A program made the translations under genes and the position numbers. The notes beneath the pieces were generated by a model. The model was given only the letters and a program-made list of their open reading frames with translations, searched no databases and was not told the origin of the DNA. Positions 16,735 to 23,708 of a stretch of 64,000 nt of DNA are shown here, in pieces (positions within the stretch are counted from its first letter, which is position 1; each line of letters starts with the position of its first letter). This DNA is from Kangiellaceae bacterium (GTDB lineage: Bacteria; Pseudomonadota; Gammaproteobacteria; Enterobacterales; Kangiellaceae), in the NCBI GenBank assembly GCA_019090895.1, contig JAHRVB010000042.1, forward strand, positions 1 through 64,000, read 5' to 3'.

Positions 16735-18219
16735 ATGACTGAAGAAATTCAAGAGATCGACTCAAAACAAGAGCGCGCCACATATTCAAACGTAGGTTTG
16801 GTGATGGGACCAGCAGTCTTTATGTTAATGACTGTGTTTGGTGGGGAGCAAACTACAATGCCGTCGGCCGCATGGGGTACCGCTGCCGTTGGTTTGTGGA
16901 TGGCAGTGTGGTGGGCTACTGAAGCTGTACCAGTCCCAGTGACAGCCTTTATACCGATTGTAACTTTTAATGTTTTTGGTGTTGCTTCAATTAGAGAGAC
17001 GACTGCCAGTTACGCTCATCCCATTATATATTTATTTCTGGGGGCTTTTATTCTCGCATTGGCGGTCGAGCGATGGAATTTGCATAAACGAATAGCACTA
17101 TCGATTTTGAACTATACAGGAACCGAGGGTAAACGGCTTATAGGTGGCTTCATGTTGGTTTCGGCTTTGCTATCTATGTGGATGACCAACACTACTACGA
17201 CTATGATGTTAATGCCAATAGCGGTTTCTGTAATAAAGATCATCACTGAAAATGGCGATGGATTAACTGCAGAAAATAGAAAGCACTTCAAAATAGCGAT
17301 GCTATTAGGTCTCGCTTATGCTGCGACGATCGGCGGTTTATCAACATTAATCGGTACTCCACCTAATGCGCTGTTAGCTGCATTTTTATCCGATAATTAC
17401 AATATTAATATTAGCTTTGCAAGTTGGATGATGGTTGGTGTTCCCGTGATGCTTGTTATGTTACCAATTACGTGGCTGGTATTAACACGGTTTATTTATC
17501 AAGTTGATATTCCAAGCAGTGAACTTGCACAGTTAGAATTGAAGAAAATGAAAAATGAGCTCGGCGAAATTACTGCGCCAGAAAAACGAGTAGCAGTGGT
17601 TTTTTTCTTAGTTGTTATCATGTGGATTTCGCGTCGTCCTCTTGCGGCCTCTTTTGGTCTCGAAGGATTATCGGATGCAGGTATTGCAATGACAGCGGCA
17701 ATGTTTCTATTTTTGATCCCGAGTGGTAGTAGTGCCCAACCTCAATTAATGACTTGGCACGATGTTAACCGGCTTCCATGGGGGGTATTAGTTTTATTTG
17801 GTGGCGGGTTAAGCCTAGCGGCAGCGGTATCTAGTTCTGGATTAGCACAGTGGTTAGGGGGAAGTCTGGCACCATTGGGTGCGTTTGGAATTATCGCTTT
17901 GGTACTAGCCGCAACTTGTTTGGTCATTTTCTTAACTGAGTTAACAAGCAATCTTGCGACTGCCGCCACTTTTCTACCGGTTGTCGCAGCGATTGCTCTC
18001 GAAGGTGGTATATCTCCGCTAACATTGTGTGTTCCCATTACCCTTGCTGCTAGTTGCGCATTTATGCTTCCGGTAGCAACTCCACCCAATGCAATAGTTT
18101 TTGCTTCGGGAATGATTTCTATACCCAATATGGTGAGAGCAGGAATTGTGTTAAATACTACAGGCCTTTTTGTTCTTTCAATCGTTGCAATATGGTGGGC
18201 TCCGATTGTGCTTAATTAA
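16735..18219 (+). CDS. DASS/SLC13-family sodium:carboxylate symporter
   Basis: Inner-membrane Na+-coupled importer of dicarboxylates or related anions. The 494 residues show a dozen or so hydrophobic spans, the paired family motifs MWMTNTTTTMMLMPIA and ELTSNLATAATFLPV, the GTPPNALLAAF substrate loop and its repeat ATPPNAIVFASG. Length and inverted-repeat layout match SLC13 transporters. It follows the TonB receptor by 130 bases on the same strand and precedes an SGNH hydrolase gene, which suggests the three handle one carboxylate-containing compound across both membranes. Confidence 0.92.
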   Translation: MTEEIQEIDSKQERATYSNVGLVMGPAVFMLMTVFGGEQTTMPSAAWGTAAVGLWMAVWWATEAVPVPVTAFIPIVTFNVFGVASIRETTASYAHPIIYLFLGAFILALAVERWNLHKRIALSILNYTGTEGKRLIGGFMLVSALLSMWMTNTTTTMMLMPIAVSVIKIITENGDGLTAENRKHFKIAMLLGLAYAATIGGLSTLIGTPPNALLAAFLSDNYNINISFASWMMVGVPVMLVMLPITWLVLTRFIYQVDIPSSELAQLELKKMKNELGEITAPEKRVAVVFFLVVIMWISRRPLAASFGLEGLSDAGIAMTAAMFLFLIPSGSSAQPQLMTWHDVNRLPWGVLVLFGGGLSLAAAVSSSGLAQWLGGSLAPLGAFGIIALVLAATCLVIFLTELTSNLATAATFLPVVAAIALEGGISPLTLCVPITLAASCAFMLPVATPPNAIVFASGMISIPNMVRAGIVLNTTGLFVLSIVAIWWAPIVLN

Positions 18220-18265
18220 TTTCTAAAATAAACGACATTCCGATACATAAAACGAGAAATCATCA

Positions 18266-19075
18266 ATGAAAAAGTTTAATAAATTGTTTAACAAGAGTTT
18301 TAAAATCATACTATTTAGCTTTTTGTTAGCATCATCGTCAATGTTATCTATTAGTGCTTCGGAATCGAGTTCAGTAGAATTAAATGACCGAGTTTTGTTC
18401 GTCGGCAATAGTTTTAGTTATTTTAATAATGGAATTCAAAACCACGTCTCCAATATAGCTAGAGCCGCAAACAAGTGGCGAGCAGGAAAATCGCGATTTC
18501 GCCTGATGACGATATCTGGTGGCCGGTTATCGGAACATCAAGCAGGTCTAAAAAGTGCTTTAAAAGAAGAACGATGGGACAAAGTTATTTTGCAGGCCCA
18601 CAGCAGTGAACCCATCACTAAGAGTAGAAAGAAAGAATTTATTCGCTCAACTCAGTTGTTAGCAAAAATGATTCGGAAGACGGGGGCAGAACCTGTTTTA
18701 TTTATGAGTTGGGCTTACAAGGGGCGTCCGGAGATGACCAACTCTTTGAAAAATAGTTTTATGGCAATGGCAACTGCTATCAATTCTCAAGTAGTCCCTG
18801 TGGGGTTAGCCTTCGAAAAGGCTCAGCTAAATTTTCCTGAAATTGAATTGTATACTAAAGACATTAAGAGTTTTGATAGTGATGGAAGCAGCACTTTCAA
18901 GGAAGATATCAAACACCCCAGCTTGGCGGGAACTTATTTAGCGGCTAATGTCTTGTTCGGATTCTTATACCAACAATCGTCAGTTGGACTACCCTACACA
19001 GCAGGTTTAAGCGCAGAAGATGCAGCTAAACTTCAAGCTGTCGCTTGGCAAGTTGTTACAAGTGAGCAGCAATGA
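18266..19075 (+). CDS. Exported SGNH-type hydrolase
   Basis: The 269-residue product has a signal peptide (basic start, hydrophobic IILFSFLLASSSML, cleavage near SASES) and an SGNH hydrolase layout: block I LFVGNSFSY with the probable nucleophile Ser, a GGR segment (ISGGRLSEH), block III-like LQAHSSEP and block V DIKHPSLAGTYLAANV with the Asp and His of the triad. The family comprises esterases and carbohydrate deacetylases; here a periplasmic ester hydrolase is likely. GAGAAA precedes the ATG. It lies 46 bases after the carboxylate transporter gene, supporting a joint transcript. Confidence 0.78.
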   Translation: MKKFNKLFNKSFKIILFSFLLASSSMLSISASESSSVELNDRVLFVGNSFSYFNNGIQNHVSNIARAANKWRAGKSRFRLMTISGGRLSEHQAGLKSALKEERWDKVILQAHSSEPITKSRKKEFIRSTQLLAKMIRKTGAEPVLFMSWAYKGRPEMTNSLKNSFMAMATAINSQVVPVGLAFEKAQLNFPEIELYTKDIKSFDSDGSSTFKEDIKHPSLAGTYLAANVLFGFLYQQSSVGLPYTAGLSAEDAAKLQAVAWQVVTSEQQ

Positions 19076-19420
19076 AACTCGTTAGAGTTACATATATGCC
19101 TAATTAGTAATTCTTTAATCGTTTGAATCTTATATTTGAGTGCAGTAAGAATAAGGCTCTATCCTTCAGGGCCATTATTTGAGCTATATTTATTAGACCT
19201 TTCTTAGCTTTGCTTTTGTACAATACCTTTCAAAAATATATCAAAAATTGGAAGACCACAAGATTCGGGTCGAGTCCGTTATACTAGATTGATAAGATAG
19301 CGTCTCTATTAAGAGTGATAAATTGTTTAAACCCATCGGATGTCGGTTAATTTACGAATCGCTCGTTAAATCAAGATGCTCAATTTAATAACGCGACACA
19401 ATACGAAGGAGAAATCGGCC
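19076..19420. other. Intergenic region upstream of the alkylation-repair genes
   Basis: About 345 bases, AT-rich. A weak hairpin (GGCTCTATCC / GGGCC near 19154-19173) without a T run follows the SGNH hydrolase gene. No RNA gene, repeat or clear operator was found. The promoter of the following three-gene group should be in the last 150 bases but shows no strong -35/-10 pair. Confidence 0.35.
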
Positions 19421-20260
19421 GTGAAATTACCTGAATCAAGAGATTACCAACGTGTCGAAAAAGCTATAGAGTATATAAGGTTGAACTTCAAGCAGCAGCC
19501 TAGCCTGGAGCAAATAGCCAGATCTACGGGGTTGAGCGGAGCTCATTTCCAACGGGTTTTTACTCAATGGGCAGGTGTTAGCCCGAAGAAATTTATTCAG
19601 TACTTGAGTATAGAATACGCCAAGAAGTGCCTAGTTGATAAGCAATCAAACTTGATGGATACGGCATTTGAGACAGGGCTTTCTGGAACCGGCCGATTGC
19701 ATGATTTGTTTGTTAATATTGAAGGGATGACCCCTGGAGAATTCAAGAACCGAGGTGCAAATATTGATATCAACTATTGTTTTGCCGATACTCAATTTGG
19801 ACGAGCGATTGTCGCGTCGACTCACAAAGGTATCTGTCATTTATCCTTTGTCGACGACGAACAAGTCGGGTTGGATGAACTAAAGGATTCATTTCCCAGG
19901 GCAAATATACATTCCTTAGTCGACCAATTTCAGCAACAGGCTTTGTTTATATTCCAGCAGGATTGGGCCAAATTAGAGACCATAAAACTTCATTTAATGG
20001 GAACGCCTTTTCAACTTAAAGTATGGGAAAGTTTGCTTTCTATCCCAAACGGAAAGTTGGCGACCTATGGCAAGATCGCAAGTCAAATAGGTAATCCCAA
20101 GGCATCTAGAGCTGTTGGTACCGCCATTGGAAGCAACCCCATTGCTTATATTATTCCTTGCCATCGAGTCATTCAATCAAGTGGTGCGTTAGGTGGATAT
20201 CGTTGGGGGGAAAATCGTAAATCTGCGTTAATCGGGTGGGAAGCGGCCAACAATCATTAA
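19421..20260 (+). CDS. AraC-type regulator fused to methylated-DNA-protein cysteine methyltransferase (Ada-like)
   Basis: Repairs O6-alkylguanine by transferring the alkyl group to its own cysteine and carries an AraC DNA-binding domain. Two helix-turn-helix motifs occupy about residues 5-100 (QPSLEQIARSTGLSGAHFQRVF, GVSPKKFIQYL, MTPGEFKNRG); the C-terminal part has the methyltransferase fold with YGKIA, ASRAVGTAIGSNP and the acceptor Cys in PCHRVI. The N-terminal zinc domain of Ada, whose Cys38 senses methylphosphotriesters, is missing. The GTG at 19421 has AAGGAG nine bases upstream and is preferred over the ATG at 19376. It begins an alkylation-repair group with an oxygenase gene and alkB. 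Confidence 0.9.
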   Translation: MKLPESRDYQRVEKAIEYIRLNFKQQPSLEQIARSTGLSGAHFQRVFTQWAGVSPKKFIQYLSIEYAKKCLVDKQSNLMDTAFETGLSGTGRLHDLFVNIEGMTPGEFKNRGANIDINYCFADTQFGRAIVASTHKGICHLSFVDDEQVGLDELKDSFPRANIHSLVDQFQQQALFIFQQDWAKLETIKLHLMGTPFQLKVWESLLSIPNGKLATYGKIASQIGNPKASRAVGTAIGSNPIAYIIPCHRVIQSSGALGGYRWGENRKSALIGWEAANNH

Positions 20261-20319
20261 CAATACAGATTCATAATAAGCGATATTATAGAGTTGGCAA
20301 ACGCATAACGGAAAATAGT

Positions 20320-21093
20320 ATGACTGAACAGAAAGTGAGAGTGAAAAGTCGGGCGACCGAAAGTAATAAGGCTAACAGTGGCAATTGCATTGACCAACGG
20401 ATAGCGAAAATAGATTGGCAACAAGTTATCGAAGACTTGCTCCATAATGGCTATTCGAGTATTTCTAAACTATTAAATAGCGAGCATTGCGAACAACTAA
20501 AAAAACTCTATGGTGATCATTCCAGATACCGAAAGACTGTCGACATGCAACGTTATAGATTTGGCAATGGCGAGTACCGGTATTTCAAATATCCGCTGCC
20601 AGAAATAGTTTACAATTTAAGAGAAAAAATTTATCCCCTGCTAGTACCGGTTGCTAATGCATGGATGAAGTCACTAAAGTTGTCGCAAGAATTCCCCAAC
20701 AACTTAGAGGAATTTAGCAATATCTGTGTACAACACGAACAATTGCTTCCGACACCTTTGATGTTAAAATATAATGAAGGCGGTTTTAACACTTTGCATC
20801 AAGATCTCTATGGCGATGTTTATTTCCCTATTCAGCTGGTGATAAACCTTAGTGAGCCTGGAACCGACTTTTCTGGGGGTGAATTGGTACTGACAGAGCA
20901 AATTCCTCGGGCGCAATCGCGGGCTAGAGTCTTACAGCCCGGTAAAGGAGATATGATTATCTTTGCTTCCAATTTTCGGCCCGCTAAGGGAACTAAAGGA
21001 TTTTATAGAGTCACCATGAAACATGGTGTCAGCGAGGTGATACGGGGCCAACGCTTTGCGCTCGGTATTATTTTTCATGATGCCAAGTCGTGA
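20320..21093 (+). CDS. 2OG-Fe(II) oxygenase superfamily protein
   Basis: Predicted non-haem iron, 2-oxoglutarate-dependent dioxygenase, cytoplasmic. From the ATG at 20320 it is 257 residues; the frame is open to 20236, overlapping the previous gene, but that part is unlike protein. The double-stranded beta-helix shows the facial triad HQD in NTLHQDLYGD, the distal His in MKHGVSEV and the 2OG-binding Arg in GQRFALG; FSGGELVLTEQ and GDMIIFASNFRP are typical prolyl-hydroxylase-like strands. It resembles the uncharacterised COG3826 group. Its place between an Ada-like gene and alkB suggests a repair role on nucleic acid or repair protein, which is inference. Confidence 0.82.
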   Translation: MTEQKVRVKSRATESNKANSGNCIDQRIAKIDWQQVIEDLLHNGYSSISKLLNSEHCEQLKKLYGDHSRYRKTVDMQRYRFGNGEYRYFKYPLPEIVYNLREKIYPLLVPVANAWMKSLKLSQEFPNNLEEFSNICVQHEQLLPTPLMLKYNEGGFNTLHQDLYGDVYFPIQLVINLSEPGTDFSGGELVLTEQIPRAQSRARVLQPGKGDMIIFASNFRPAKGTKGFYRVTMKHGVSEVIRGQRFALGIIFHDAKS

Positions 21094-21140
21094 GACTCAA
21101 TCAAACTTTAACGATTTCACGAATTAATTGAGAAGCATCG

Positions 21141-21755
21141 ATGAACGATTTGTTTGGTGATTTATTAGATCAACCCATCAATATATTACCGCGAGACGGA
21201 GTGGTAGAATATTATGGCGATGTTTTCGAACAGTTACTTGCTGATAAATACTTCGAATACTTTTTTGAGAATATTCTTTGGCAACAAGATCAGGCTATAG
21301 TGCACGGCAAGCATTACCTCACCAAAAGAAAAGTAGCTTGGTATGGTGATAAACCTTTCCTATATACCTATTCAAATACCACTAAGCAAGCGCTCGCTTG
21401 GAACAAGTACTTAATACAAGTCAAGACAAAAATAGAGCAGATTACCTCTGAAACATATAATTCGTGTCTTCTTAATCTGTATCACAATGGCAGTGAAGGC
21501 ATGGCATGGCACAGTGATGCGGAAAAAGATCTTAAGCGTAATGGGGCGGTTGCATCAGTGAGCTTTGGTGCAGAAAGAATGTTCGCTTTTAAACATAAGA
21601 GAGATAAAAAAACAGTTTCTCTCAATCTAACAAATGGCAGCCTTATAGTGATGAAGGGAACGACTCAGACTCATTGGTTGCATCGGTTACCACCGACTAG
21701 CAAAGTCTCGACGCCAAGGATTAACCTCACTTTCAGGTCTATTGTAGGGCAATGA
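21141..21755 (+). CDS. alkB: Alpha-ketoglutarate-dependent DNA dioxygenase AlkB
   Basis: Oxidative demethylase that removes N1-methyladenine and N3-methylcytosine lesions. The 204 residues contain NLYHNGSEGMAWHSD with iron ligands His124 and Asp126, the distal ligand His181 in HWLHRLPP and the 2OG-binding arginines in TPRINLTFR (193 and 199). SFGAERMFAFKHK matches the substrate lid region. The short N-terminus is closer to the ALKBH2/3-like bacterial subgroup than to E. coli AlkB. It follows the second oxygenase gene by 47 bases on the same strand. Confidence 0.93.
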   Translation: MNDLFGDLLDQPINILPRDGVVEYYGDVFEQLLADKYFEYFFENILWQQDQAIVHGKHYLTKRKVAWYGDKPFLYTYSNTTKQALAWNKYLIQVKTKIEQITSETYNSCLLNLYHNGSEGMAWHSDAEKDLKRNGAVASVSFGAERMFAFKHKRDKKTVSLNLTNGSLIVMKGTTQTHWLHRLPPTSKVSTPRINLTFRSIVGQ

Positions 21756-22065
21756 CTTATTCTAAGTACTCATCGAACAACAATTCAGAATTAATCGATC
21801 TTTCAGACAAAGTATTTACGTTAGCGCTTTCGCAACTGGCTTTTATTACATTTTTTCTGTGCATTATTCCCGTCAAATTTATTAGTTCTTATCTACGGTT
21901 TCGGTTTATCATCACAGTAATATTCGGTTTTCCGAACGGTTGGGGATTCGAATAGTTGGCAATTGGATGCCACAAATAAAATGAAGAACTTTCTAATAGC
22001 CGTATTATGATTTAAATAAAATTTACAAAGGTCTGAAATTAATTACACTTAGATATGGAGTTAAC
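21756..22065. other. Intergenic region between alkB and the metalloprotease gene
   Basis: 310 bases. A 67-codon ORF starts at the ATG overlapping the alkB stop (21752) and runs to 21955 with a hydrophobic middle, but it has no own ribosome site, no recognisable family and atypical composition, so it is not called. The remainder is AT-rich promoter sequence; GGAG before 22066 is the ribosome site of the next gene. Confidence 0.35.
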
Positions 22066-23598
22066 ATGAATACAAAAATAACGACACCGTTAAAGCTTTT
22101 AGGTTTTGCGGGGATTGCTCTCTCTGGACTTTCTTTGTCCATTGGTTCTACATTAGCAGCGGGCATTGAAGATACCACATCACTTCCTGTGATTACTGAT
22201 GATTGTGGTGGTAATGGATGTGGCGACAGGAGAGGATTGAGCTTAGAGCAGTTTGAATCAATGATTCGTTCGGCAGCAATGGGAGATGTAAATGCGGCTT
22301 CTGGTGATGTTTCAGCGTTAGATGCATCTGACATATTTTATGGCGTGGGACATGAAGTCGGCCAATTAGTCTATTTAAATTTTGAACAAAGCTCTCCTAC
22401 TTTCCAAGCGATTGCATTCGCTGGTGTTCCAGAAGTATTCGTTAGTCATGTCTATACTGATGAAGAACGAGATTCCATTCAAGCAAATATGGAAGCAGCA
22501 TACACTGATTTCAAAATCAAATTTACCCAAGAAGAGCCTGCTGAAGGTGACTACTCCACATTGAATTTTGAATGCCAAACTGAAAGTGGTATTTGTATCG
22601 ATTTTGGCGGTGGTATATTATTTGGTCGGGCTGAAGCTATTGATTTAGGCAATGCGAATCGCAATGATTCTGCATTTGCTGACGCCAATTTATGGGAAGT
22701 TACAGTCCAGCTAGATCCTACAGGTGGATTTTTCTCCGCTGTTTCGGGTGTTCCAGTTATCGACGGTGATGTTCAGGCCGCACTGTCTACAGCAATTGTT
22801 AACCAAGCATCGAATACCGGCGCACATGAATTAGGCCATAATTTGGGTCTACGTCATCATGATTCATTTGGTTCACCAGGTTCTGGTTTACCATCAACTG
22901 GAGTTCCTAGCCCAGATGCATTCTTTCCTGTATTTGATGGTTTACAGGAAGGCGATGAGGCGATTCTTCACACTATGGCATCTGGCGCAAGCGTGGGTTC
23001 AGGTCTCACTGACAGCACTACTAGACATCGATTTTTCTCTGAACGTTCTGCGATAAAATTGAAAGCCGCGGAAAGAGGTAAGCTAACACTTGAAGGTGAT
23101 TATTCAACTGCAGAAATGCGTATACCGTTCAAAAATGTCAATATTCCTAATACGATCCTTCAAGGGGATAATACGAATAAAGAACTTCGCGTAAAAGCCT
23201 CAATTATTGAAGGTGCTATTGATGTTGCCGGAGAGATGGACTACTACCGCTTTAGCTCTAAAGGCGGACTAACTTTAAGTGCAGAGTTTAACGGATTTGA
23301 CGTTGCAGTCGGTGATGCAGTGATCGGCTCGCTGAGAATGTTTTATGTAGAAAACGATGGATCTCTTTCGTTAGTTGCACAAAACTTTCAAAATTTTGAA
23401 GGATTTGATGCGTTCTTGATAGATGCTCCGTTAGATAAAGCTGGAGATTATATTGTAGAAGTCAGTGCTCCAAATTTTGTGAGCTTTGGCTATGATGAAG
23501 CCGGTGAACCAATTTTGTTCCCGTTAGAGGAAACCGGTAACGGTGCTCTTAGAGCTGGTGATTATCATCTGACAATGTATGTTGTTGCTGGTAAATAA
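22066..23598 (+). CDS. Secreted zinc metalloprotease, metzincin type
   Basis: Secreted protease of 510 residues. A signal peptide (about 1-32, ending TLAAG) is followed by an N-terminal region of unknown fold with a Cys-Gly-rich DDCGGNGCGD, then the zinc site HELGHNLGLRHH: His254, His258 and His264 as ligands and Glu255 as catalytic base. A Met-turn candidate lies in LHTMASG, as metzincins require. The C-terminal 150 residues (EMDYYRFSSKGG to DYHLTMYVV) look like a PPC-type beta-sandwich, often cleaved or used for binding. No family-specific prodomain switch is seen. It stands alone, with terminator hairpins behind it. Confidence 0.85.
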   Translation: MNTKITTPLKLLGFAGIALSGLSLSIGSTLAAGIEDTTSLPVITDDCGGNGCGDRRGLSLEQFESMIRSAAMGDVNAASGDVSALDASDIFYGVGHEVGQLVYLNFEQSSPTFQAIAFAGVPEVFVSHVYTDEERDSIQANMEAAYTDFKIKFTQEEPAEGDYSTLNFECQTESGICIDFGGGILFGRAEAIDLGNANRNDSAFADANLWEVTVQLDPTGGFFSAVSGVPVIDGDVQAALSTAIVNQASNTGAHELGHNLGLRHHDSFGSPGSGLPSTGVPSPDAFFPVFDGLQEGDEAILHTMASGASVGSGLTDSTTRHRFFSERSAIKLKAAERGKLTLEGDYSTAEMRIPFKNVNIPNTILQGDNTNKELRVKASIIEGAIDVAGEMDYYRFSSKGGLTLSAEFNGFDVAVGDAVIGSLRMFYVENDGSLSLVAQNFQNFEGFDAFLIDAPLDKAGDYIVEVSAPNFVSFGYDEAGEPILFPLEETGNGALRAGDYHLTMYVVAGK

Positions 23599-23605
23599 TC
23601 TACTT

Positions 23606-23639
23606 TTGGAAAAATTCATCGAAAGACGAATTTTTCCAA
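23606..23639 (+). terminator. Hairpin after the metalloprotease gene
   Basis: A 12-bp perfect inverted repeat (TTGGAAAAATTC / GAATTTTTCCAA) with a 10-base loop begins eight bases after the stop codon. No T run follows, so it may protect the mRNA end or act together with the next hairpin. Confidence 0.45.
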
Positions 23640-23656
23640 GTAGTTAGTTTATTCGA

Positions 23657-23706
23657 AGAAAAGGTCGGTATCACTTAGTAGAAATCGACCTTTTCGTCTT
23701 TATTTT
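23657..23706 (+). terminator. Terminator between the metalloprotease and ABC permease genes
   Basis: A stem AAAAGGTCG / CGACCTTTT (23659-23667 with 23686-23694), extendable outward with one mismatch, is followed by T-rich TCGTCTTTATTTT. It sits between convergent genes and may work in both directions. Confidence 0.6.
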
Positions 23707-23708
23707 AA

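Noticed and set aside
21752-21955. 67-codon ORF overlapping the alkB stop
   Set aside because: ATGA overlap hints at coupling, but the sequence is AT-driven hydrophobic stretch with no family resemblance.
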